A program made the position numbers and the translations under genes. This document shows, piece by piece, positions 36,852-44,309 of a stretch of 64,000 nucleotides of DNA. Each line of letters opens with the position of its first letter. The first letter of the stretch is position 1. The notes beneath the pieces were generated by a model that worked only from the letters and a program-made list of their open reading frames with translations, had not been told where the DNA came from and did no database searches. Source of the DNA: Bradyrhizobium oligotrophicum S58 (GTDB lineage: Bacteria > Pseudomonadota > Alphaproteobacteria > Rhizobiales > Xanthobacteraceae); NCBI RefSeq assembly GCF_000344805.1, contig NC_020453.1:1860001-1924000 (forward strand). Direction: 5' to 3'.

Positions 36852-37478
36852 GTGGCAGACTTCGGCGTAAACCTCAACGACGTGGACGCGGCGAATAGCA
36901 ACGCGTCGGGCGGTGGCGGTCCCATCATCCCGCGCGGTCGCTACGGCTTCCAGATCGTCGAGGGCGAGATCAAGCAAAACTCGAAGAAGAATGGCGACAA
37001 TTACGCGTTCAAGGCCGAGTGCACCGACGAAGGCCCGTTCTTCAAGTCCTTCGTCTACGGCACGATCGTCCTGTCGAACCCGAGCGCCTGGGCGCAGAAC
37101 AACGGCCACGCGCAGTTGCAGGCGCTCGGCATGGCAATGGGCTTCGGCAAGGGCGAGTTCACCAACACGGACATGGCGCTCTATCAGCCGTTCGTCGCTG
37201 ACATCGACATCGAGATCTACAAGAAGGACGGCCAGGACAAGGAACGGAACGTCTTCGCTGCGTTCATCCATGAGGGTAACGCCAACACCGAGCCGCCGTC
37301 CGAGAAGGCGCCGGCGGCGCCCGCTGGGAACGACAACAGCCGCGCGCAGACCAGCGCGGCGAACACCAGCCAGCCCAACCCCTCGACCGCACGCCAGACG
37401 CAGAACGGCGGTTCGGCTCCAACCACGGGTGGCGGTGCCGCTGGCGGACGTGCAATGCCTTGGAAGCGCTCCGCTTAA
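36852..37478 (+). CDS. DUF669-type phage single-strand DNA-binding protein
   Basis: 208 residues. The N-terminal OB-fold-like domain has IIPRGRYGFQIVEGEIKQNSKKNGDNYAFKAECT and LQALGMAMGFGKGEF, typical of DUF669 proteins that accompany Sak4 or RecT-like recombinases. A disordered Asn/Pro/Ala-rich tail ends in MPWKRSA instead of the acidic DDxIPF tip of bacterial SSB. That acidic tip appears instead on the helicase encoded at 38985. Acts in phage recombination/replication by coating ssDNA (family knowledge). Confidence 0.85.
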   Translation: MADFGVNLNDVDAANSNASGGGGPIIPRGRYGFQIVEGEIKQNSKKNGDNYAFKAECTDEGPFFKSFVYGTIVLSNPSAWAQNNGHAQLQALGMAMGFGKGEFTNTDMALYQPFVADIDIEIYKKDGQDKERNVFAAFIHEGNANTEPPSEKAPAAPAGNDNSRAQTSAANTSQPNPSTARQTQNGGSAPTTGGGAAGGRAMPWKRSA

Positions 37479-37493
37479 GGTGCGCTGACCCTT

Positions 37494-37570
37494 AGCCGGG
37501 GCTTCGGTCCCGGCTTCTACATCTCCCTTTCCCAACAGACTGCAGTCTGCCCAACGCGCCCTTCGGCGCG
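37494..37570 (+). terminator. Cluster of three hairpins after the DUF669 gene
   Basis: AGCCGGG/CCCGGCT around GCTTCGGT (37494-37515, followed by a pyrimidine-rich TCTACATCTCCCTTT), a perfect palindrome CAGACTGCAGTCTG (37536-37549), and CGCGCC-CTTC-GGCGCG (37555-37570). The first is a good intrinsic terminator or attenuator candidate; the last overlaps the leader of the nuclease gene and could limit its expression. Confidence 0.55.
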
Positions 37571-37589
37571 AACGATAGAGGCTTGCCCG

Positions 37590-38714
37590 ATGGCCGAGTT
37601 CCCGGTCCTCCACAATCCGACGACGGCCGCGATCTATGAGGCGTATGCGAAGTCCCGCGCCCAGGCTTGGGACTCGATGGGCATCTCGATCTCGCTGCTC
37701 GGCGAAGAGTGCGAGCGAGCCCTTTGGTACGCGTTCCGCTGGGCGTCGAAGCCTGAAGTCATCGACGGCCTGAAGGCGATCACCTTCGAGACCGGCGAGA
37801 TCGAAGAGACGCGTCTGCTCAACGCGCTGCGCATGATCGGCTGCGAGGTGGACGAAGTCGATAGCCGAGGGAAGCAGTATCGCGCCAGCGCGATCGCCGG
37901 TCACGTTCGCGGCAAGATGGACGGCAAGGTGCTCGGTCTCCCTGAAGCGCCAAAGACTTGGCATGTCGTCGAGTGCAAGTCGATGAAGGATACCTATTGG
38001 GAGAAGGTGAAGAAGCACGGCGTTCGCGAGGGCTACTTCTCGCATTGGGTCCAGCTCAACACCTATTGTCATCTCTTCGGCTTCGAGCGCGGCCTTTACA
38101 TCTGCCGGAACAAGAACACCGGCGAGGTCTACAGCGAGCGCATCCACACCGACCACGCGGAGGCAATCCGTCTGCTTCAGCGCGCAGAGCGGATCGTCAA
38201 CTTCGCGAACCCGCCGATGAAGCTGCACAACGATCCGAAGACTAAGGCCGCCTTCAAGTGTCGGGCCATGTGTAGCCACAAGGCGATCTGCCAAGACGGC
38301 GAGTTCGCACGCGTGTCGTGCCGCTCGTGCCTGCACGCAACGCCCGAGCACTTCGGCGATGCCGCGTGGTCCTGCTCACGGTGGGGAAAACCGCTCACGC
38401 TCGTAGAGCAGAAGGCCGGATGTCCGGCGCATCTCTTCGTCCCGACGCTCGTACCCGGCGAGGTCGTCGATTCCGACGAAGAGGAGGAATGGGTTCTTTA
38501 CACGCTGCGCGATGGCCGTGAATGGCGCGACGGCTCCAAGCCGGCGACGCGCTACTGGCACCATGCCGAAAGCTGCTCGGTCTTTGCGACGCAATCAGAC
38601 GAGCCAGACCCCCGGGAATGCGGCGGCGCTGACGCGATGCTGGTCGAGGAAATCACGGCCGAGCAGTTCGAACAACTCAAAGTTCACTACGCAACCGGGG
38701 AAAACCATGGCTGA
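37590..38714 (+). CDS. Phage PD-(D/E)XK nuclease (Cas4/RecB-like) with C-terminal cysteines
   Basis: 374 residues. The nuclease core shows GHVRGKMDGKVLGL (catalytic Asp, about 110) and WHVVECKSMKDTYWEKV (E-x-K, about 127-131), followed by HWVQLNTYCHLFGFERGLYICRNKNTGE (helix and strand of the fold). CRAMCSHKAIC and several later Cys pairs may bind zinc or an iron-sulfur cluster as in Cas4-like exonucleases. It likely provides the exonuclease of the phage recombination set (Sak4, SSB, nuclease, helicase). The stop lies inside the next gene (8-nt overlap). Confidence 0.82.
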   Translation: MAEFPVLHNPTTAAIYEAYAKSRAQAWDSMGISISLLGEECERALWYAFRWASKPEVIDGLKAITFETGEIEETRLLNALRMIGCEVDEVDSRGKQYRASAIAGHVRGKMDGKVLGLPEAPKTWHVVECKSMKDTYWEKVKKHGVREGYFSHWVQLNTYCHLFGFERGLYICRNKNTGEVYSERIHTDHAEAIRLLQRAERIVNFANPPMKLHNDPKTKAAFKCRAMCSHKAICQDGEFARVSCRSCLHATPEHFGDAAWSCSRWGKPLTLVEQKAGCPAHLFVPTLVPGEVVDSDEEEEWVLYTLRDGREWRDGSKPATRYWHHAESCSVFATQSDEPDPRECGGADAMLVEEITAEQFEQLKVHYATGENHG

Positions 38715-38985
38715 CTTTTCGCATCGCGTTCGCTTCGTCGACGCAACTCATCGCGACTGCAAGTTCTTCCTGCCAGGGGAGTCGGGCATGTTCGGCTTTG
38801 TCTGCGGCGCGCCGTGCGGCGAGGGTGAATCGTTCTGCGAGTGTCACTACCGGCAATGCTTCAAAACGCTCACGCCGGCCAGCCGCACGATCGCCCGGTA
38901 CGATGACGTGATAGTCTGCGAGATGCAGATCGACGACTCCGAGCTGGAGCTGACGGAGCTGGTCTCCGGCGGGGCCATGCACTGA
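38707..38985 (+). CDS. Small zinc-type protein resembling the C-terminal domain of GcrA
   Basis: 92 residues. HRDCKFFLPGESGMFGFVCG, followed by a C...H pair in ESFCECHYRQC, resembles the C-terminal element of the alphaproteobacterial cell-cycle regulator GcrA (CRWPIGDP...FxFCG...YCxxH). The GcrA N-terminal DNA-binding domain is missing. In GcrA the C-terminal part contacts sigma-70, so this protein might target host RNA polymerase (inference). It overlaps both neighbours (8 nt upstream, TGATG with the helicase), so it is part of the replication operon. The similarity is recognised by eye and is short. Confidence 0.6.
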   Translation: MADFSHRVRFVDATHRDCKFFLPGESGMFGFVCGAPCGEGESFCECHYRQCFKTLTPASRTIARYDDVIVCEMQIDDSELELTELVSGGAMH

Positions 38986-40928
38986 TGCCCGTCGACCTCC
39001 GCGATTATCAACGCAAGGCGTGTGACGCGCCTTATGAGTACTGGTCCGAGAAGCCCAGGGGTAACCCGCTGATCGTGGTCCCGACCGGCGGCGGCAAATC
39101 CATGATCTTGGGCACGATCTGCGAAGAGTTCATCGGCTTCGAGCCGACGACGCGCATGATCATGGCAACGCACGTCAAGGAGTTGGTGCAGCAAAATTTC
39201 GAGGAGTTGCTTGGCATCTGGCCGTTCGCACCGGCCGGCGTCTACGCGGCTTCGCTGAAGCGCAAAGAGGTGCACAATCAGATCACCTTCGGCAGCATCC
39301 AGTCGATGTTCCGCGTGGCCGAGAAGTTCGGCCGCATCGACGTGCTGCTGATCGACGAAGCGCATCTCGTGCCGCCGGACGAAGCGGCCATGTACGGCAA
39401 ATTCATAAAGGCGCTGCGCGCGGTCAATCCCGACATGCTGATATTGGGGCTGACCGCCACGCCTTACCGGCTCAACTCGGGCATGCTCACCGAAGGCGAC
39501 GACGCGCTGTTCGATGACATCATCTATGAAATCTCGATCAAAGAGCTGATCGACATGGGCTACCTCTGTCCGCTCGTCTCGAAGGCGACGCAGACGGTGT
39601 TCGATCTGAAGGGCGTCGGCCGGGCTGGGGGTGACTTCAAGATCGGTGCGCTCCAGGCTGCCGTGGATAAGCACCCGGTCACGGAGGCGGCAGTCAAGGA
39701 GGTGATCGCGTTCGCGAGGAGCAACGAGCATCCGCGCAAGTCGTGGCTGTTCTTCTGCTCGGGCGTCGATCATGCCCTGCATGTCCGCGACGAAATCCGG
39801 CGACACGGCTATTCATGCGAGGCGATCCACGGCGACACCGATGACGGAGATCGTGACCGGTGGATTAAGGAGTTCAAGGCGGGCAAGATCACGGCGCTCA
39901 CCAACGCGAACGTGCTCACGACCGGCTTCAACGCGCCGCGCACTGATCTGCTCGCGATGCTGCGACCGACCGAGTCGACGGCGCTGTACGTGCAGATGGT
40001 CGGCCGTGGCACGCGCTGCATGGGCAAGAACATCCACGAGTCGATCCGCAACGGAAAATCTGACTGCCTGGTTCTCGACTTCGCGGGCAACGTCCGGCGG
40101 CATGGTCCGGTGGATCAGGTGAAGGTGCGGAAGCCTGGTAAGGGCGGCGGCGAAGCCCCGGTCAAGGAATGTCCGGAGTGTCACTCGCTGATATTTGCGG
40201 GCCTGCGCGAGTGCCCGGATTGCGGCCACGCCTTCGAGCGCGATGTCGAGAAGAACATCAAGCAAACCGCCGACGCGGTGCCGATCCTGTCCACATCGAA
40301 GCCCAATTGGGTGAAGGTCAACCGGCGCACGTTCTATCGCCACGACAAGCCGGGCGGCACCCCCAGCGTCCGCGTCGAGTATGTGTGCGGCTTCACGGTG
40401 CACAAGGAATGGATTTGCCCGGAGCACAAGGGCTTCGCGCGCGTCAAGTTCGAGAAGTGGTGGAAGGAGCACGGTGGTGGCGACGATGCGCCGTTCACGA
40501 TCAACGACACGCTCTCGGCGGCAGGCAAGAAGGTGCTGCGCGAGACGACGGAGATCATGATCCGCGCCAACGGGCGGCACTATGAGGTGATCGGCCGCAA
40601 GCTGGGAGCGCCCGGCGAGTTGACGCAGGACAACTTCGTCTCGGTCCAGCCCTCGCGTGAGGAGATCGTCGCGCAAAACTATGAACTCAACGGGAAGCCG
40701 GAAGAGGCGGCCCGCTACCGCGCCCAGGTCGCGGCCAGAGCGACCGCGAACGACAACCAGCGCCCGGCGATGCCCGGCACGAGCCGCGTACCGGCGGCAA
40801 AGGCGTCGATGCCAGGGCATGCGAAGCCGGTGACGCAGCTCCGTACGAGCGGGGAGCCCAAGGCCGACAGGGACGTGTTCGCCGGCACATGGGGCAAGCA
40901 AGACCTCGACGATGACATTCCATTCTGA
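38985..40928 (+). CDS. Phage SF2 DEAD/DEAH-box helicase with an SSB-like acidic C-terminus
   Basis: 647 residues. Motif I VPTGGGKS (about 32-39), motif II LLIDEAH (about 121-127), motif III GLTATPYR and, in the second RecA domain, NANVLTTGFNAPRTDLLAML and QMVGRGTRC (motifs V and VI). A zinc knuckle CPECHSLIFAGLRECPDC (about 394-412) follows. A C-terminal extension ends DLDDDIPF, which is the tip of bacterial SSB proteins used to recruit host replication and repair proteins. It probably unwinds phage DNA at replication or repair sites and may use this tail to bind host SSB partners (inference). Confidence 0.9.
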   Translation: MPVDLRDYQRKACDAPYEYWSEKPRGNPLIVVPTGGGKSMILGTICEEFIGFEPTTRMIMATHVKELVQQNFEELLGIWPFAPAGVYAASLKRKEVHNQITFGSIQSMFRVAEKFGRIDVLLIDEAHLVPPDEAAMYGKFIKALRAVNPDMLILGLTATPYRLNSGMLTEGDDALFDDIIYEISIKELIDMGYLCPLVSKATQTVFDLKGVGRAGGDFKIGALQAAVDKHPVTEAAVKEVIAFARSNEHPRKSWLFFCSGVDHALHVRDEIRRHGYSCEAIHGDTDDGDRDRWIKEFKAGKITALTNANVLTTGFNAPRTDLLAMLRPTESTALYVQMVGRGTRCMGKNIHESIRNGKSDCLVLDFAGNVRRHGPVDQVKVRKPGKGGGEAPVKECPECHSLIFAGLRECPDCGHAFERDVEKNIKQTADAVPILSTSKPNWVKVNRRTFYRHDKPGGTPSVRVEYVCGFTVHKEWICPEHKGFARVKFEKWWKEHGGGDDAPFTINDTLSAAGKKVLRETTEIMIRANGRHYEVIGRKLGAPGELTQDNFVSVQPSREEIVAQNYELNGKPEEAARYRAQVAARATANDNQRPAMPGTSRVPAAKASMPGHAKPVTQLRTSGEPKADRDVFAGTWGKQDLDDDIPF

Positions 40929-40940
40929 GGAGACGGGGAA

Positions 40941-41207
40941 ATGAGCGCACCGAAACCAAAGCGGCTGCTTCGCCGCAATGAAATCTATCAGAAGCTCTCG
41001 ACGTACTGCGAGGCGCAGGGCTACCGCTACGAGCCCCTGATCGGCGGTAAGCATCATTACATTGAGGTCTACATCGGTGACGGCAGGCGCGTGCGAATGA
41101 TCTTTTCAGCAAGCGCCAGCGACCATCGCGCTGCGAACAATGCCCTCACGGTGCTGAAGCGTCTCATTCGCGAACGTCAGGCGAGCAATGACAACAACAA
41201 GGTTTGA
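40941..41207 (+). CDS. Small phage protein of unknown function
   Basis: 88 residues, basic, with IGGKHHYIEVYIGDGRRVRMI and SDHRAANNALTVLKRLIRE. The strand-helix order and GKHHYIEV segment faintly recall HicA-like double-stranded-RNA-binding folds, but this is speculation. It lies 12 nt after the helicase gene and overlaps the next gene by 20 nt, so it belongs to the replication operon. Confidence 0.65.
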   Translation: MSAPKPKRLLRRNEIYQKLSTYCEAQGYRYEPLIGGKHHYIEVYIGDGRRVRMIFSASASDHRAANNALTVLKRLIRERQASNDNNKV

Positions 41208-41544
41208 TCCAGAGCCCGTGTGCTGTGGCGTCTGTCGCCGGCTTGCGGTGGGGATCGGCTATGCGCCTAAGCAAGGCAAGCCGGTGCTTTGGCTCTGCAC
41301 GGACCCGACGTGCATTTCTTTGGGGGAGAGTGTTTTCAAGATGGCACCGAAGACTCTTAGTGCTCACGAGCTGTTCGCGCTTGACGAAGCTGGCGAGGTT
41401 GCGGGGGCTTACCTCGAACGCATCGGCAAGTTCGACTTGACGCAGTTGTCTGAGGCCGAGTGGATGGAGTTCCTGAAGACGGTCCTCAATACCTACGGCG
41501 AGCGGATGCGCGCTCGCTTGCTCGATCACGCCGCTCCGTTCTGA
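41188..41544 (+). CDS. DUF6511-like zinc-ribbon phage protein
   Basis: 118 residues. CCGVCRRLAVGIGYAP and LWLCTDPTCISLG give a CxxC...CxxxxC zinc ribbon, followed by a helical part (LSAHELFALDEAGEVAGAYLERIG). This matches small proteins (DUF6511 type, from memory) found before primase genes in rhizobial phages. It may assist primase or helicase loading (inference). It overlaps the previous gene by 20 nt and precedes the primase gene by 11 nt. Confidence 0.7.
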   Translation: MTTTRFDPEPVCCGVCRRLAVGIGYAPKQGKPVLWLCTDPTCISLGESVFKMAPKTLSAHELFALDEAGEVAGAYLERIGKFDLTQLSEAEWMEFLKTVLNTYGERMRARLLDHAAPF

Positions 41545-41555
41545 AGGCCGTCGTT

Positions 41556-44063
41556 ATGTCCGAATCTCCGTTCGCCCAGGTTGGCCCGATCCTGTTCGAA
41601 AAGGGCTACTCGCCGATTCCGATCATGCCCGGCAATAAGGTGCCAGGCCTCATGGTTGGTGACGAATGGCGCATGTTCAAGGGCTGGAATGAGTTCTGCG
41701 TTGAGCGACCGTCGCAATTTCAGATCAACCAGTGGGCCAAATGGCAGGACGCGGGCGTCGGCATCGCCTGCGGCCGTGGCTTGATCTGCATCGACATCGA
41801 TCAGGAAGAGATCATCGAGCCGTTGCTTGCGATCCTGCCGGTGTCCTACGTGCAGAAGAAGGGCCGGAAGGGCATCTCGCTCTTCTACCAGGGCAACACG
41901 GACGCCATCCGCTCGAAGAACTACCGGACGCCCGATCGTGTCGGCCTTGTCGATCTCTTGGCCGAAGGTAAGCAAACGGTGCTGCCGCCCTCGATCCATC
42001 CGGATACTGGCGAACCCTATTATTGGTGGACCGACGAAACGCTGCTCGATGTCGGCCTCGCGGCGCTGAACGAGCTGCCGAACGACATCGCCGACCAGAT
42101 CGGCGAGGTGCTGCGCGCGTTCGGCTATGACCCGGACGGCGACCGGGCAGCCGACCCGGCCGGTTCGGATCACCCGGACACGTTGAGCAGCCACACCTCG
42201 AACTTCTTCCGCAAGCTCAACGAAGACGCGCTGGCCCGGATCGAGGCATGGGCACCGAAGCTCAAACTCCCTAAGGGGCGGTTCCTTGGCCGTGTCTATC
42301 GTGCGGTGGCTCCGTGGCGCGCCTCGGGCTCGGGCCGTGCCATGAGCCGCCGCTCGGCGAACCTCTCGATCTCTCCGGGCGGCGTTGAGGACTTCGGCAC
42401 CGGCGAGAGCTTCACCGCGCTCAACGTCGTGATGAAGACGTTGCAGATCCCCGACTCCGAGTTGGACGCGGCCGTGCAGTGGCTTGGCGGCTGCCTTGCC
42501 TATGACTTTTCGCCGAACATCACCCTGACCATGGGGCCGAAGACGCTGGCGATCCTGGCCGAGCGCGAGGCCCGTGAGCGCGGCGAAGAGCCGCCGGTGC
42601 GCTCTGCGGTCGAGGAGGCGTTGACGCCCCCGCCGCACCCCGAATGGCATCCTACGCCCACCCCGGCGGTCGCAGAAAGGCCGACCGGCGGCGACCTCAC
42701 CGCCTACGCCGCCGCACAGCCCAGCGCGCCGGCTGCGGCTCCTGCGGAGGCCACTGTTGGGCTGGTGGAGGAAGAGGAGGTCAACGCACCGGCGACGCCC
42801 CCAGCGCCATCTATGGCCGAGCTGGAGGCCCTTTGCCGTGGCATCCCCGGATTGGTCGGCGAGCTGGTCGAATGGATGGCGTGCTCGTCATCGAGCCCGT
42901 CGCGGCCGTGCGCCCTCGGGCCTGCACTGCTTTGGGTCGGGACGATCGCCGGCCGCCATCAGGCAGGGCCGACCGATCTGCGCACCAACCTCAACGTGGT
43001 GACCCTGGCACCGCCCGGCTACGGCAAAGACCACGCGCGCCAGGCGCTCTATCGGCTGGCGACGAAGACGGGACTGTTCCGCTTCATGGCCCCGGAGAAC
43101 TTCCTGTCGGACTCCGCGCTCCGCAAGACGATCGAGCAGAACCCGGTCATGATGTCGATGATGGACGAGTTCGGCGGCTTCATCGGCAAGATCATGGATC
43201 GTCGCGCTGGCGCGCATCAGTCGAACCTGCGTCACATGATCCTCCAGCTCTTCACGACCTCCAACAGCGTCTATACCGGCGCCGCAGCCGCCCAGGAGCA
43301 GGCGACGCCGATACATCAGCCGTGCTTCTCGATCTATGGAACGACGACGCCGCATGACTTCTGGCCGTCGATGTCCGGCCGGGGCGTCGGTGACGGCTTC
43401 TTGCCGCGTTGGCTAGTGCTGCCGATCTCGGGCAAGCCGTTGCTCGACCAGCCGGTGACGCAGCCGTATCAGCCGCCGGACCGGATCGTCGAGGCAAGCC
43501 GTGCCGTGTTCAAGCTCTCGCGCCGTGGTGCCAACCTGCCGGACATGGCGTCGCAGCCGGTGGTCAATCCGATCGTCGCCGAGTGGGGCGAGGACGGCTT
43601 CGAAGCCTTCAGGTGGTATCGCGGGCACTTCGCGAAGTGCTCCGAGGAGGCGAGCGAGGACAGCAAAGTTCTGTGGACCCGCTCTATCGAGATCATGCTG
43701 CGGATCGGCCATATCGTCGCGATCGGCATCAACCCCGAGCGGCCGATGCTCACGGACGAGCTGGTCGATTGGGCGGGGCGGCTCACCGAGCTTTCGACCA
43801 AGTCTTGCATTGTCGAGATGAAGGACCGGCTGGCATCGAACGATAAGCAGGCGGAATATCTGTTCGTGCGGCGGCTGATCAAGGAAGCTGGTCAGGCCGG
43901 GATTACCACGGTGGCGCTGAAGCAACAGATCAACGGGCTCTTCGACAACGCGCGTTACGAGTCGATCATCAAGCAGCTTCAGGACGCCAATCAGGTGAGC
44001 GGCCGCATGGGAACCGGGCCTCGCGGTGGCCGTCCAACGTTTCGCTACTACGCTGCCGCCTAG
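41556..44063 (+). CDS. Phage primase-helicase: N-terminal prim-pol domain plus DUF3987 ATPase
   Basis: 835 residues from the ATG at 41556; frame is open upstream but that part lies over the previous gene. The prim-pol domain has IACGRGLICIDIDQEEI (the catalytic D-x-D, about 78-83), KGRKGISLFYQGN and VLPPSIHPDTGEPYYW. The C-terminal DUF3987 ATPase has Walker A APPGYGKDH (about 485-493) and MMSMMDEFGGFIGKIMD as the Walker B region. It combines primer synthesis and helicase activity, the core of the phage replisome. A Pro/Ala-rich linker separates the two halves. It is the last gene of the rightward replication operon. Confidence 0.88.
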   Translation: MSESPFAQVGPILFEKGYSPIPIMPGNKVPGLMVGDEWRMFKGWNEFCVERPSQFQINQWAKWQDAGVGIACGRGLICIDIDQEEIIEPLLAILPVSYVQKKGRKGISLFYQGNTDAIRSKNYRTPDRVGLVDLLAEGKQTVLPPSIHPDTGEPYYWWTDETLLDVGLAALNELPNDIADQIGEVLRAFGYDPDGDRAADPAGSDHPDTLSSHTSNFFRKLNEDALARIEAWAPKLKLPKGRFLGRVYRAVAPWRASGSGRAMSRRSANLSISPGGVEDFGTGESFTALNVVMKTLQIPDSELDAAVQWLGGCLAYDFSPNITLTMGPKTLAILAEREARERGEEPPVRSAVEEALTPPPHPEWHPTPTPAVAERPTGGDLTAYAAAQPSAPAAAPAEATVGLVEEEEVNAPATPPAPSMAELEALCRGIPGLVGELVEWMACSSSSPSRPCALGPALLWVGTIAGRHQAGPTDLRTNLNVVTLAPPGYGKDHARQALYRLATKTGLFRFMAPENFLSDSALRKTIEQNPVMMSMMDEFGGFIGKIMDRRAGAHQSNLRHMILQLFTTSNSVYTGAAAAQEQATPIHQPCFSIYGTTTPHDFWPSMSGRGVGDGFLPRWLVLPISGKPLLDQPVTQPYQPPDRIVEASRAVFKLSRRGANLPDMASQPVVNPIVAEWGEDGFEAFRWYRGHFAKCSEEASEDSKVLWTRSIEIMLRIGHIVAIGINPERPMLTDELVDWAGRLTELSTKSCIVEMKDRLASNDKQAEYLFVRRLIKEAGQAGITTVALKQQINGLFDNARYESIIKQLQDANQVSGRMGTGPRGGRPTFRYYAAA

Positions 44064-44309
44064 GCGGTGACCCCATAAACCTGCAGGGGGCGGATGGTTT
44101 GCCAAAGTCCGCTTTGCGCCGTTCGCGACCAATTCCTGCAGCGCATCTGAATGACCCGATGGTCAACAATGCACCTCGCGTCGAAGTCCGAGAATGTCCC
44201 CTAAGAGCGACGAGCTGACATCACAAGGCGGTCCAATCAACCATTGTCAATAGTGCGATCTGAGCGCGATGCGGTAGATAGTGGCGACATACAGAGCCCG
44301 TATGGAACG

